From Marinobacterium lacunae (GTDB lineage Bacteria > Pseudomonadota > Gammaproteobacteria > Pseudomonadales > Balneatricaceae): a DNA stretch of 64,000 nucleotides. The stretch is taken from positions 248,001-312,000 of the forward strand of contig NZ_JMQN01000018.1 of NCBI RefSeq assembly GCF_000705555.1, in the 5' to 3' direction. Below, piece by piece: positions 1 to 11,967 of this stretch; within the stretch, counting starts at the first letter, position 1, and every line of letters begins with the position of its first letter. The translations under genes were made by a program, and so were the position numbers. The notes under the pieces are model-generated. The model saw only the letters and a list, made by a program, of their open reading frames with translations. It was not told the origin of the DNA and searched no databases.

Positions 1-287
1 GCCAGAGTTACGGTCTGCAGGTCGCTCAGCTCGCAGGCGTACCACCCCATGTCATCACTCAGGCAAGAGAGAAGCTCATACAGCTCGAGCAGGACACCCG
101 GGCCGCCGATCTCAGACCTGCACCGACGCGTGAACAGATCGCCCAGGATAACCCGGTACAAAGCGACCTGTTCATTGCACCGGTGCCCTCGGAAGCGGAG
201 CGCAAGCTTGCCCAAATAGACCCTGATGAATTGACGCCCCGCGCCGCACTTGAGCTACTGTACGAGTTGAAAAAGCTGGCACACTAA
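1..287 (+). CDS. mutS: DNA mismatch repair protein MutS, C-terminal fragment
   Basis: This is the last 94 codons of a gene entering from the left edge, read in the frame beginning at base 3 and ending with TAA at 285-287. The residues SYGLQVAQLAGVP followed by VITQAREKL are the typical end of the MutS ATPase domain, where a helix-turn-helix contributes to dimerisation. The remaining ~60 residues form the variable linker and the small C-terminal helical tail (ELTPRAALELLYELKKL) used for tetramerisation in the family. MutS recognises mismatches during DNA repair. It is followed by fdxA and then rpoS on the opposite strand, an arrangement common in pseudomonad-like gammaproteobacteria. Confidence 0.95.
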   Translation, partial: QSYGLQVAQLAGVPPHVITQAREKLIQLEQDTRAADLRPAPTREQIAQDNPVQSDLFIAPVPSEAERKLAQIDPDELTPRAALELLYELKKLAH

Positions 288-348
288 CACCTTGCTGGCA
301 GTAGATGTCTATACTGCCTTCAAATCGCCATAACGGGGAGAACGAGCG

Positions 349-672
349 ATGACCTATGTCGTGACGGAAAACTGCATACGCTGCAAATACACCGATTGTG
401 TCGACGTGTGTCCTGTCGACTGTTTTTACGAGGGTCCCAATTTCCTTGTCATCCACCCCGATGAATGCATCGACTGCGGGCTCTGTGAACCCGAGTGCCC
501 TGCCGAGGCGATTCTGTCCGAGGACGATTTAAGCGATGCGCAGCAACCGTTTGTAGCCTTGAATGCGGAATTAGCCGAAGCCTGGCCCAATATTAGTGAG
601 CGTAAGGCACCGCTCGACGATGCCGAAGAGTGGAACGGTGTCGAGGACAAACTGAAGTACCTCGAGCGATAG
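349..672 (+). CDS. fdxA: 7Fe-8S ferredoxin FdxA
   Basis: A 107-residue soluble ferredoxin. The N-terminal half carries two cysteine clusters: [17 protein letters not shown] (about residues 9-25), in which one cysteine spacing is altered as expected for a 3Fe-4S centre, and [12 protein letters not shown] (about 40-51), a classical 4Fe-4S site. The C-terminal ~50 residues form the acidic extension usual in the FdxA family (usual length about 107). It is an electron carrier whose physiological partner is not shown by the sequence. A GGGGAG ribosome-binding site precedes the ATG, and a strong hairpin follows the stop codon. Confidence 0.95.
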   Translation: MTYVVTENCIRCKYTDCVDVCPVDCFYEGPNFLVIHPDECIDCGLCEPECPAEAILSEDDLSDAQQPFVALNAELAEAWPNISERKAPLDDAEEWNGVEDKLKYLER

Positions 673-676
673 ACAT

Positions 677-704
677 AAAAACGGGGCCTGAAGGCCCCGT
701 TTTC
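677..704. terminator. Bidirectional rho-independent terminator between fdxA and rpoS
   Basis: A perfect 9-bp stem, ACGGGGCCT (681-689) with AGGCCCCGT (692-700), is flanked by an A-run on the left and a T-run on the right. It can therefore terminate both fdxA from the left and rpoS from the right. Both stop codons lie within 20 bases of it. Confidence 0.9.
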
Positions 705-717
705 ACATGACGGGTGG

Positions 718-1755
718 CTACTGAAGCAGATCTTCGCCACTCAAGCCATTTTTCTCCACGATCTCGCGCAACTTACGCAGCGCTTCCACCTGGATCTGGC
801 GAACCCGCTCTCGCGTCAGTCCGATCTCCTTGCCAACCTGTTCCAGAGTCGACATCTCGTGTCCACGCAAGCCGAAGCGTCGAGACAGCACGTCAGCATG
901 TTTCTCTGGCAGCATATCGAGCCACTTATTCAAGTTGCCGCTTATATTGGTGTTCTGAAGCAGAGTTTCCGGGTCACCGGCACCCTGATCAGCAATGGTA
1001 TCAAGCAGTGACTTGTCTGACCCGCCACCGACGGGCGTGTCTACCGAGCCGATTCTCTCGTTCAACCCCAGCATGCGCTCCACATCCTCAACAGGCTTGT
1101 CGACCAATGTCGCGATCTCTTCCGCTGAGGGCTCGTGATCAAGCTTCTGAGCCAACTCACGAGAGGCACGAAGATAAACGTTCAACTCCTTGACGACATG
1201 AATGGGTAGCCGAATGGTACGCGTCTGGTTCATGATCGCACGTTCGATTGTCTGTCTGATCCACCAGGTCGCGTAAGTCGAGAAGCGAAAGCCCCGTTCC
1301 GGATCGAACTTTTCCACTGCGCGAATCAGGCCGAGGTTACCCTCTTCGATCAGATCCAGCAGTGACAGGCCTCGATTGATGTAGCGTCTGGCGATTTTGA
1401 CCACAAGTCGCAGGTTGCTCTCGATCATGCGCTTACGCGCAGACTCATCGCCTTTAAGCGCCAGCCGCGAGAAATAGACCTCCTCTTCGGCCGTCAACAA
1501 CGGCGAGAACCCTATTTCATTCAAATACAGCTGGGTCGCATCCAGTGTCTTGGCGTTGACCAGATCCTTGTGAGCCATACTGCCACGCCCGCGACCGCTA
1601 TTGATGAACTCGGGCACCTCTTCGTCGTCCGACTCCTCCTCTTCATCCAGATCGGTGTCGTCGACGTCGTTAAGTTCCATGCTTTCATCGGAATCGATGT
1701 CAGGATCTCGTCCACTGCTCATCGCTCCGTACTCTTTGGTACTGACGGTTTCCAT
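718..1755 (-). CDS. rpoS: RNA polymerase sigma factor RpoS
   Basis: Stationary-phase and general stress sigma factor of 345 residues, near the family's usual 330-340. An acidic N-terminal segment (about residues 15-60) is followed by sigma region 1.2 ([16 protein letters not shown]), region 2 including the very conserved [17 protein letters not shown], region 3 (IVKEL-type linker) and region 4 with the helix-turn-helix [10 protein letters not shown] at the C-terminus. A GGGGG-type ribosome-binding site precedes the chosen ATG; a second in-frame ATG 11 codons in is possible. nlpD lies 51 bases upstream, as in most gammaproteobacteria, where the main rpoS promoter is usually inside nlpD. The gene ends at a bidirectional terminator. 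Confidence 0.97.
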   Translation of the reverse strand: METVSTKEYGAMSSGRDPDIDSDESMELNDVDDTDLDEEEESDDEEVPEFINSGRGRGSMAHKDLVNAKTLDATQLYLNEIGFSPLLTAEEEVYFSRLALKGDESARKRMIESNLRLVVKIARRYINRGLSLLDLIEEGNLGLIRAVEKFDPERGFRFSTYATWWIRQTIERAIMNQTRTIRLPIHVVKELNVYLRASRELAQKLDHEPSAEEIATLVDKPVEDVERMLGLNERIGSVDTPVGGGSDKSLLDTIADQGAGDPETLLQNTNISGNLNKWLDMLPEKHADVLSRRFGLRGHEMSTLEQVGKEIGLTRERVRQIQVEALRKLREIVEKNGLSGEDLLQ

Positions 1756-1806
1756 CTGATTACCCCCATGCGTGTCTGTCGTTACGCTGTTTTGCTTATT
1801 ATTGTT

Positions 1807-2589
1807 TTATTGTTTTACGGGTAGATACTTCAGCGGATCTACTGGTTTACCGTCACGCCTGATCTCAAAATGCAGCATCGGACGGCTGGCTCCGGTATTG
1901 CCCATCTCGGCGATTTTGTCGCCTTTTTTCACACTATCACTTTCTTTCACAAAAATGCGACTGTTATGTGCATATGCACTCAGGTACTGTCGATTGTGAT
2001 TCACTATCACCAGATTGCCATAACCCAGCAATCCGCTGCCAGCATATACCACACGACCCGAGGCCGCTGCGTACACTGGATCTCCGATTTTTCCCGCCAA
2101 ATCGATACCCTTGTTCGGGCTTGACCCGTTGGAAAAACGTCCAATCAGCGCGCCACTGCTTGGCCACTGCCAATCGACGGGCCCGGAAGCCGAAGCAGCG
2201 GGCACAGGCTTTTGGGTCGTGGCTTGACGGCTGCTCTGTTTAGACGGGCTTGTTGAAGTAATTTGAGTCTCAGGGACCGATTTGGTTCCTGAGCTGGGAG
2301 CTGTGGAGCTATTGCCGCCCTTAAGGCGCAGCTTCTGTCCGGGGTAGATTGTGTAACGGCTATCGATACCGTTCATGCTGGCTAACTGGCGGTAATCGAG
2401 GCCATACCGCCAGGCGATCGAATACAGGGTATCGCCCTGCCTTACCGTGTAACGTGCAGGAGCCGGAGCATGGGAACGACCGCCGAGCGACTGCTCAGTC
2501 ACCGGAGCATATCCACCGGAGCAGGCAGCCAATGCGAATACAGCAAGTAAAACGAACAGCCTCTGCAATCCGCGTGCTCCCCTGCGCAC
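1807..2589 (-). CDS. nlpD: Murein hydrolase activator lipoprotein NlpD
   Basis: An envelope lipoprotein of about 260 residues. I start it at the GTG at 2589 because GGGGAGG precedes it; the open frame extends further back into the DUF368 gene. A hydrophobic signal ends in the lipobox LAAC (Cys about 23), followed by a LysM peptidoglycan-binding domain (YTVRQGDTLYSIAWRYGL) and a C-terminal M23/LytM domain. The first metal-ligand histidine of the M23 motif is replaced (NKGID instead of HxGxD), and the last HxH reads MLH, so the domain looks catalytically dead. This is as in NlpD proteins that activate the septal amidase AmiC. It sits between pcm/DUF368 and rpoS. Confidence 0.93.
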   Translation of the reverse strand: MRRGARGLQRLFVLLAVFALAACSGGYAPVTEQSLGGRSHAPAPARYTVRQGDTLYSIAWRYGLDYRQLASMNGIDSRYTIYPGQKLRLKGGNSSTAPSSGTKSVPETQITSTSPSKQSSRQATTQKPVPAASASGPVDWQWPSSGALIGRFSNGSSPNKGIDLAGKIGDPVYAAASGRVVYAGSGLLGYGNLVIVNHNRQYLSAYAHNSRIFVKESDSVKKGDKIAEMGNTGASRPMLHFEIRRDGKPVDPLKYLPVKQ

Positions 2590-2599
2590 CCAACCTCCC

Positions 2600-3541
2600 C
2601 TAGCCGTTATGTCGATCCAGCAAAACAACCAACACCACGCCCACGGCCATCAGCACAAGTGCCGGCAAAAGAAGCGCCGCCTGACCTGTCAACTGGGTGA
2701 ACACATCCGGCAACACGTTGCGCTGCAGTAACGGAACCGAGTCGCCATGCCGATCAATGGTGTAGGCCAGTGTGTATTTCCATGGCCAGACCTTATTCAG
2801 CGAACCCAGCATAAAACCACCGAGCAACGCGAGCACCAGTTTGCGGTGGTGATGAAACGCCCAGCTTAACAGGCGTGAAAAACTGATCAAGCCAACCGCA
2901 CAACCGGCGGCAAACAATCCGATGTTATAGAGTTCGAAATGCTTTACCGCACTGAGTATCGGCGCGTACATCCCCATGAGCAGCAGGATGAAACTGCCGG
3001 ATATGCCGGGCAAAATCATGGCGCAGATCGCCACCATGCCTGAACCGAACAGGGTAAATGCCGATATTGTCAGCGTTCCCGGCGTCAATGATGTGATGAG
3101 ATAAGCTAACAGAGCACCGGTAAAGAAGATCAAGGTGTTACTTAGGTTCCAGCCTTGCACATGCCGCATCAAACTCCAGACCGATGCCAGAATAAGGCCA
3201 AAGAAGAACGCCCAGAGCAGGACCGGATATTGATCCAGCATGAAGAGCACAACCCGTGACAGGCTCAGTAGGCTTAACAGGATGCCGCCCAGCAGCGTAA
3301 CCAGGAATGTGCCGTTGACATGGCGCCAGAACGCACCGATACCCTCTCGGTAAAGCACCATCAGTGCCTGCAGATCAAAGCTGCGCAACGTATCGATCAA
3401 CTCTTCGTAAATACCGGTAATGAAGGCGACGGTACCGCCGGATACACCGGGAACCGCGTCAGCTGCCCCCATCATCATTCCTTTGCCAGCCAGCGCCAAA
3501 TAATCCTTGGGTGTACGCACTTTGATTTCCATTTCGCTCAA
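2600..3541 (-). CDS. DUF368 membrane protein (PopT-type undecaprenyl-phosphate translocase family)
   Basis: A 313-residue polytopic inner-membrane protein with about eight hydrophobic segments and the DUF368 signature near the N-terminus ([24 protein letters not shown]). A second, related glycine-rich motif ([19 protein letters not shown]) lies about residue 170-190, which suggests an internal repeat. DUF368 proteins have been linked in recent literature to flipping undecaprenyl phosphate back across the cytoplasmic membrane (PopT). That function is family knowledge and is not proven here. It overlaps pcm by four bases (ATGA) and is followed ten bases later by nlpD, so it is part of the surE-pcm-nlpD-rpoS transcription unit. 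Confidence 0.85.
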   Translation of the reverse strand: MSEMEIKVRTPKDYLALAGKGMMMGAADAVPGVSGGTVAFITGIYEELIDTLRSFDLQALMVLYREGIGAFWRHVNGTFLVTLLGGILLSLLSLSRVVLFMLDQYPVLLWAFFFGLILASVWSLMRHVQGWNLSNTLIFFTGALLAYLITSLTPGTLTISAFTLFGSGMVAICAMILPGISGSFILLLMGMYAPILSAVKHFELYNIGLFAAGCAVGLISFSRLLSWAFHHHRKLVLALLGGFMLGSLNKVWPWKYTLAYTIDRHGDSVPLLQRNVLPDVFTQLTGQAALLLPALVLMAVGVVLVVLLDRHNG

Positions 3542-4206
3542 CGAACCACCCCTGCAAGCAACGGGACGAAGCGCACAGGCTCAAGAACCTCGCGCTCATA
3601 CTGTTCTTCATCCACACGGCGGATCTTCATCAGAACCTGTCCCTGACCATCCCCTACCGGAATCACCAGTACACCACCGATACTGAGCTGATCCAGAAGT
3701 TCCTGAGGAACCTGTTCCGGTGCTGCCGTAACCATAATGCCATCGAACGGCCCCTTGTCGGGCCACCCCATACCGCCATCGGTATGACGAAACATCACAT
3801 TGCGCAAGCGCAGCTGCTGCATGCGCTTTCGCGCCTTCTCCTGTAGCCCTCTAATGCGCTCGACCGTAAACACCTGATCGACGAGCTGCGCGAGGATCGC
3901 GGTCTGATAGCCAGAGCCGGTACCCACTTCAAGCACTTTCTCTTTTGGCCCATCTTCCAGCAACAACTCGGTCATACGAGCAACGATGTAAGGCTGGGAA
4001 ATGGTCTGATTGAAGCCAATCGGTAACGCAGTATCCTCATAAGCGCGATGCGAAAGCGCCTCGTCTATGAAGATGTGCCGGGGGGTATCCCGCACCACGT
4101 TCAAGACTTTGTCGTTCTCGATACCCTGCTCTTTCAAGCGGGCGATCAGTCGATCGCGCGTTCGCTTTGAGGTCATGCCGATACCCTGAAACAGCACGTC
4201 GTTCAA
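3538..4206 (-). CDS. pcm: Protein-L-isoaspartate O-methyltransferase
   Basis: A 222-residue cytoplasmic SAM-dependent methyltransferase that repairs isoaspartyl residues in aged proteins. The SAM-binding motif I is clear ([18 protein letters not shown], about residues 84-101), and the substrate-region signature [16 protein letters not shown] precedes it, as in the PCMT family (usual length about 208-225). The ATG overlaps the surE stop codon and the stop overlaps the next gene, so surE, pcm and DUF368 are translationally coupled. A shorter start at the second methionine ([10 protein letters not shown]) would also fit the family. Confidence 0.96.
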   Translation of the reverse strand: MNDVLFQGIGMTSKRTRDRLIARLKEQGIENDKVLNVVRDTPRHIFIDEALSHRAYEDTALPIGFNQTISQPYIVARMTELLLEDGPKEKVLEVGTGSGYQTAILAQLVDQVFTVERIRGLQEKARKRMQQLRLRNVMFRHTDGGMGWPDKGPFDGIMVTAAPEQVPQELLDQLSIGGVLVIPVGDGQGQVLMKIRRVDEEQYEREVLEPVRFVPLLAGVVR

Positions 4207-4961
4207 TTCAACTCCTCCAGCCAGAGCCCAAGGCTTTCCATACCGGAGTAATGGCTCATGTCGATCTGTAACGGTGTGACCGAAACATAGCCCTGCTCAA
4301 CGGCATAGAAATCCGTCCCCGGATCGGCATCCGCAGCATCACCGGTTCCGGCGATCCAATAGCGGGTTCGCCCACGCGGATCCTGCACTTTCACCGGCGG
4401 CTCACCGGCAAATCGGTGCCCCAACCGGGTAACATGTATTCCTCGAATCTCTTCCAACGGCAGGTCCGGCACATTGACGTTAAGCACGGTGCGCGGTGCC
4501 ACAACCAGTGATTCAAGCTTACTCACCAGCACACGCACGATCTCGGCAGCGGTTTCATAGTGCTGGGGATGGAAGCTGCACAGCGACACGGCGATGGGGG
4601 GCAAACGACAGTTTCGTCCCTCCATGGCCGCAGCCACTGTGCCTGAATAAAGCACGTCATCACCCAGGTTCGCGCCAGCATTGATACCGGACACCACCAC
4701 ATCAGGCTTGCGCTCAGCACTGAACAGCCCCGACACGCCCAGGTGTACGCAGTCTGTCGGCGTACCGTTGATGCTGATAAATCCGGATTCGTGGGTGTAG
4801 GCTTCCAGAGGACGATCCAACGTCAACGAGTTACTGGCACCACTGCGATTACGGTCCGGGGCCACTACGCAAACCGATTGCGCATCACGCTCCAGAGCCG
4901 ACGCCAACGCCGCCAAGCCCGGCGCGTAAACGCCGTCATCATTCGAAATCAATATATGCAT
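4203..4961 (-). CDS. surE: 5'/3'-nucleotidase SurE
   Basis: Stationary-phase survival phosphatase of 252 residues, acting on nucleoside monophosphates and polyphosphate in the family. I start at [11 protein letters not shown], since the metal-binding ISNDDG motif is always at the N-terminus of SurE; an in-frame GTG/ATG extension of 11 codons has no family counterpart. Further signatures are the [25 protein letters not shown] stretch and the [10 protein letters not shown] motif. It is the first gene of the surE-pcm-DUF368-nlpD-rpoS run, and the 104-base gap behind truD could hold its own promoter. Confidence 0.96.
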   Translation of the reverse strand: MHILISNDDGVYAPGLAALASALERDAQSVCVVAPDRNRSGASNSLTLDRPLEAYTHESGFISINGTPTDCVHLGVSGLFSAERKPDVVVSGINAGANLGDDVLYSGTVAAAMEGRNCRLPPIAVSLCSFHPQHYETAAEIVRVLVSKLESLVVAPRTVLNVNVPDLPLEEIRGIHVTRLGHRFAGEPPVKVQDPRGRTRYWIAGTGDAADADPGTDFYAVEQGYVSVTPLQIDMSHYSGMESLGLWLEELN

Positions 4962-5065
4962 CGGGTGGGAATACTCCACTCGGGCCCTGCCCAATCAGGC
5001 TAGCGGCCCCGGGTTCGGGCGCTCCTTGTCGACACCGAGACCCTATCTCTTATCATTTAGCGCTT

Positions 5066-6103
5066 TCATTCCTGGCCCGACTGCTGCCATTTACAGAGCT
5101 CTCGCAACACGCTCGTTGCAAAGGCGCCTGCCGGCAGTTCGAAGGTCAACAGCCATTGTCCGTCACACTCACGCTCTATCGCAAGCTCGGCAGGTGACAA
5201 CCTGAGTGCGCGCCGTTCCTGATTAAGCCCTAATGCAGCCAACTGGTCACACACCGTCGCCTGCTGCGCCAGCGCCTGCTGCTCAAAATCGCGCGCTACG
5301 CCCTGAGTCATGAGCTCCCCCCGCCCCCATAAGGGGCCGGTCAGATGCAGTTCCCCTGCCGCCATGCGTTTAGCAATATCGGGATCGCCATCATAAAGGA
5401 AGCAGCTCTGGCGGCCATTGATCATCAGCACATCACCGTCAAGTATCTCGCTCCATAACCCCTTCTCGATACGCTGAGACAACAGATGGTTAAACAGCCA
5501 AGAGCGCACAGCGGAGATATACAAGCCTTTTTTGTGTCGCTGACGCTCCTTGTACTGACCGGCTATCAGCGCCAGCCCTTTTTCAATATTGCCGTAGTGA
5601 TGCCCGAAACGCTGTTCGCCAAAGTAGTTAGGCACGCCCACGCCAAGGCTGTCGAACCGCGCTTGCAGCTCTGCATCGTCAGAAACATCTCGAAGGCGCA
5701 GTACAAACCGGTTGCCACTTAGGGCTCCCAAACGCAACTTTCGACTGTGCCGTTCGGCGCGCAAAACCTCAATACTATCGCCGCCGAACAGCTTCCAGTT
5801 CAGGCTCGCACGGTGACCGGGCATATGCACACTGAACCATTGCTCCGTCACCGCATGACGGTCTTTTTTCCCCGCGTAGCTGACATCACGAGGACTGAGC
5901 TGGCAGAAATTCGCCAGCTGCCGGGCGACCCAGTCGGTGTTCTCGCCGCGTTTGCGAATATACAGAAACTGATGTTCCCCCTCTCCATCAGGCTCGAAGC
6001 CGAGCTGCTCAAACACCTGAAAGTCTTCGGGTTCGCAGCGCAGCCTGGCATGAACCGAAGGCTCACCGTTCAGATATACGGGGGGTTGCTGATACAGATT
6101 CAA
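5066..6103 (-). CDS. truD: tRNA pseudouridine(13) synthase TruD
   Basis: A 345-residue pseudouridine synthase that isomerises U13 of tRNA-Glu. The catalytic motif is seen as AGKKDRHAVTEQWFSV (Asp in KDRHAVT, about residue 81), and the later block VPNYFGEQRFGH is the usual TruD signature. The start overlaps the ftsB stop by four bases. In most relatives ispD and ispF lie between ftsB and truD; here there is no room for either gene. Confidence 0.96.
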   Translation of the reverse strand: MNLYQQPPVYLNGEPSVHARLRCEPEDFQVFEQLGFEPDGEGEHQFLYIRKRGENTDWVARQLANFCQLSPRDVSYAGKKDRHAVTEQWFSVHMPGHRASLNWKLFGGDSIEVLRAERHSRKLRLGALSGNRFVLRLRDVSDDAELQARFDSLGVGVPNYFGEQRFGHHYGNIEKGLALIAGQYKERQRHKKGLYISAVRSWLFNHLLSQRIEKGLWSEILDGDVLMINGRQSCFLYDGDPDIAKRMAAGELHLTGPLWGRGELMTQGVARDFEQQALAQQATVCDQLAALGLNQERRALRLSPAELAIERECDGQWLLTFELPAGAFATSVLRELCKWQQSGQE

Positions 6104-6396
6104 CGCTGGTCACTCTCCTGCTCGGGCTCGATCAGCTGGAAGAAGGTCTCCCCCTCCTGCACCATGCCCATCTCACTACGCGCCCGCTCCTCCAATGCCG
6201 CCATCCCTTTTTTGAGATCACGCACTTCGGCCTCCAGACGCTGATTACGTTCGGTCAGACTCTCGTTTTCGATCTGCTGCTGCTCAATCTGATCTTTAAG
6301 ACTCCAGACCTGGCGCAGATTGGCCTCACCGAACCACAGTCTGTATTGCAGACCGAGAATCATGACCAGCAGTATCAATAGTAGAGCGCGATACAC
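6100..6396 (-). CDS. ftsB: Cell division protein FtsB
   Basis: A 98-residue bitopic inner-membrane protein of the divisome. An N-terminal transmembrane segment (about residues 4-20, ALLLILLVMILGLQYRLWFG) is followed by a coiled coil (LKDQIEQQQIENESLTERN and onward) and the conserved GMAALEERARSEMGMV stretch, then the short C-terminal EGETFFQL segment. In the family it binds FtsL and FtsQ at midcell. It lies downstream of eno, behind eno's terminator, and is translationally coupled to truD. Confidence 0.95.
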   Translation of the reverse strand: MYRALLLILLVMILGLQYRLWFGEANLRQVWSLKDQIEQQQIENESLTERNQRLEAEVRDLKKGMAALEERARSEMGMVQEGETFFQLIEPEQESDQR

Positions 6397-6494
6397 GTAC
6401 GCCTCTTATATACTTGATCGTTTACACTTATCCCCGAAACCTTCTCTGCAAAGAAACGGAAGAGAAGACGAGTGATATCGTACATCCTGTACAC

Positions 6495-6526
6495 AAAAAA
6501 GGGGCTGGTAAGCAGCCCCTTTTTTG
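6495..6526 (-). terminator. Rho-independent terminator of eno
   Basis: A stem GGGGCTG (6501-6507) with CAGCCCC (6513-6519) and a five-base loop is flanked by runs of six A and six T, so it is symmetrical. Placed just after the eno stop codon on the minus strand, it should end most eno transcripts before ftsB. Confidence 0.9.
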
Positions 6527-6538
6527 CGAATCGGTTTA

Positions 6539-9549
<3,011 letters not shown>

Positions 9550-10860
9550 CTACAGTCTACCAAAGCACCCGCCATCAGACAAACCAAAAGGTCGCCACAA
9601 AGGGGTTAATCCACCTTCAACCACACCTTCATGACACAGGCAGATTCCCGGCACGGCCACCAGGACTTCGTTCTGCCATAGTAGCGGCCACCCTGCCCGC
9701 AACCAGGGAGGCACTCCCGCCTCCTGCATCAGCTGCTTGAGACTGACCGATCCACCTCGCCCCAGAGGCCGAACCCGCTCTCCACCCTGACGATAGCCAA
9801 GACGTAATCTGGCCCCGACAGGCAACCCCTGGGATGCGCGTTGTTCAAAGCCCAGCACACCCTGGGACAGTCTTCGCTCACCGGGCTCGAGCGTAAACAA
9901 GAACGGTGCCTCTCGCTCCGGCAGTGCCGGCTGCAGGTAAAGGCACTCACGGTAGCGTCTGAGCCAGTATCCACCGAGTTTCAGTTCAGGCGTGCGATCA
10001 CAGCCCGCACCGATAACCTGCTCCTCAACCCTGAACAGCTCATCTTCACTGAGCCAATGGCCGCTGACGCGATGAACCCAGAAGCGCAGCAGATTGCGTT
10101 GGCGCGCCCGACTCAATTCAGTCAGCGGTAAAAGTGGTAATTGCTCAGGAGATGACCGGATCTGACTCAAGTCCCCCTGAGCCATCTCATCCAGCAACTC
10201 ACACGCCTCGGAGAGCTGCCGTGTCGTCGCTGTCACTCGCTGGTGTAATCGCGGCCAACGCCCGCGCAAAAGGGGCATGAGGTTGTGACGAACCCAGTTA
10301 CGCTCGTATATCTCGCTGGCGTTGCTCGGATCCTCTATCCACTCCAGCCCCCGCTCTTTCGCCCAGCGCTCTATGACAGCACGCGACTGATCAAGCAGTG
10401 GCCGCGCCAACACGCCCTGCCCCAACGGGCGCATCCAGGGCATCGACGCCAAGCCTCGCACACCGGCGCCTCGCATCAAGCGCAAGAACAAAGTCTCGGC
10501 CTGATCATCGGCATGCTGCGCCAGCAACAGGCAATCACCGGGCTCTAGCACCTCTTCAAATGCCTGATATCGCGCATCGCGAAGATCGGACTCCGAGCCT
10601 GTGCCCGGATTTACGCAGATGCATCGATACGCAATATTCAGATGCTCACAGATCGCTTCACAACGCTTTGCCCACTCTTTCGAGCCACTCTGAAGCTGAT
10701 GATCGATATGTAGAGCCAATAACCTTTCAGGCGGTAACTGCTGGGCGCAGAGCTCTAACAGAACCCTGGAATCAACTCCGCCGCTGAATGCAATCACCCA
10801 GCGGCGGATATGTGTTAGGTCCTTGAGGCGTTCTACGAGCAGGACAGGCAACTCAGCCAT
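9550..10860 (-). CDS. tilS: tRNA(Ile)-lysidine synthase
   Basis: A 436-residue enzyme that converts C34 of tRNA-Ile(CAU) to lysidine so that it reads AUA. The ATP pyrophosphatase loop is seen as AFSGGVDSRVLLEL (about residues 24-37), followed by the HIDHQL motif and the LLAQHADDQAETLFLRLMRGAG signature. The C-terminal third (RRLSQG onward, with the short LKQLMQEAGVPPWLR segment) matches the TilS C-terminal domain that recognises the acceptor stem. It lies between accA and pyrG in the usual order. Confidence 0.96.
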   Translation of the reverse strand: MAELPVLLVERLKDLTHIRRWVIAFSGGVDSRVLLELCAQQLPPERLLALHIDHQLQSGSKEWAKRCEAICEHLNIAYRCICVNPGTGSESDLRDARYQAFEEVLEPGDCLLLAQHADDQAETLFLRLMRGAGVRGLASMPWMRPLGQGVLARPLLDQSRAVIERWAKERGLEWIEDPSNASEIYERNWVRHNLMPLLRGRWPRLHQRVTATTRQLSEACELLDEMAQGDLSQIRSSPEQLPLLPLTELSRARQRNLLRFWVHRVSGHWLSEDELFRVEEQVIGAGCDRTPELKLGGYWLRRYRECLYLQPALPEREAPFLFTLEPGERRLSQGVLGFEQRASQGLPVGARLRLGYRQGGERVRPLGRGGSVSLKQLMQEAGVPPWLRAGWPLLWQNEVLVAVPGICLCHEGVVEGGLTPLWRPFGLSDGGCFGRL

Positions 10861-10880
10861 GGGCCCGCTCTATCACTGAA

Positions 10881-11840
10881 TCAGTCGGTGAAACGACCAT
10901 AGGACATCAAACGCGAATAGCGACGATCAAGCAGCTCATCGATTGGCATCTGCTGCAAGCGATCCAAGGTTTCGACCAGCTTCTGCTGCAGACTTGCCGC
11001 CATCAACGCGGGATCGCGATGAGCACCGCCAAGCGGCTCAGGAATGACCTGATCGACCAGACCCAACTCTTTCAGACGACCGGAAGTAATGCCCATCGCC
11101 TTGGCCGCGTCGGCTGCACGCTCGGCGCTCTTCCACAGGATCGACGCACAACCTTCCGGTGAAATAACCGAGTAGGTGGCATACTGAAGCATCAGTAGCT
11201 CGTCACAAACACCGATCGCCAACGCACCACCTGAACCACCTTCACCGATGACGGTGGAGATGATCGGTGTACGCATCTGCGACATTTTAGCCAGGTTAAA
11301 GGCGATCGCCTCGGACTGTCCGCGCTCTTCTGCATCGATACCCGGATAAGCTCCAGGGGTGTCGATAAAGGTCAGGATCGGCAGCTTGAAACGCTCGGCC
11401 ATCTCCATGATGCGCAGCGCCTTGCGATAACCTTCAGGCCGCGGCATACCAAAGTTGCGCTTGACCTTCTCCTTCACTTCACGGCCTTTCTGATGGCCCA
11501 CGATCATGACGGGCTTGTCGTCCAGACGGGCAATACCACCAACAAGCGCCTGGTCATCGGCGAAGTGACGATCACCGTGAATCTCTTCAAACTCTTCGAA
11601 GGCATGCTTCACATAATCGAAGGTGTAGGGACGCTTGGGGTGACGTGCCAGCTGAGAGATTTGCCAGGCAGACAGGTCAGCGAAGATACTTTGAGTCAGA
11701 GTGCGACTTTTATCCTTCAAGCGCCCGATCTCATCAGCAAGATTGAGATCTGCATTGTCTTCGCCTACCAGGCGCAGTTCATTGATTTTGGCTTCCAGCT
11801 CGGCAATAGGCTGTTCAAAATCCAGATAGTTAGGATTCAT
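10881..11840 (-). CDS. accA: Acetyl-CoA carboxylase carboxyltransferase subunit alpha
   Basis: A 319-residue cytoplasmic subunit that, with AccD, transfers the carboxyl group from carboxybiotin to acetyl-CoA, the first committed step of fatty-acid synthesis. The start [19 protein letters not shown] and the blocks [40 protein letters not shown] and [13 protein letters not shown] (oxyanion glycines) are diagnostic. Length equals the family norm. The 127-base gap towards dnaE shows no clear terminator. Confidence 0.98.
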   Translation of the reverse strand: MNPNYLDFEQPIAELEAKINELRLVGEDNADLNLADEIGRLKDKSRTLTQSIFADLSAWQISQLARHPKRPYTFDYVKHAFEEFEEIHGDRHFADDQALVGGIARLDDKPVMIVGHQKGREVKEKVKRNFGMPRPEGYRKALRIMEMAERFKLPILTFIDTPGAYPGIDAEERGQSEAIAFNLAKMSQMRTPIISTVIGEGGSGGALAIGVCDELLMLQYATYSVISPEGCASILWKSAERAADAAKAMGITSGRLKELGLVDQVIPEPLGGAHRDPALMAASLQQKLVETLDRLQQMPIDELLDRRYSRLMSYGRFTD

Positions 11841-11967
11841 GCGCGTCTGCTTCTGCTCTTGTCATGTGTGTTGGGGCAAGCGCATCGTGCAACTTGCCAA
11901 AATTTCGGCCAATTCTACCGGTTGCGGGAGGTAGACTCCACCCCGAAGCGGTCGGCCCCCACGCCAA

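Noticed and set aside
276-300. Sigma-54 promoter (TGGCAC ... TTGC) before fdxA
   Set aside because: The distance between the GG and GC elements is four bases too long for a sigma-54 site.
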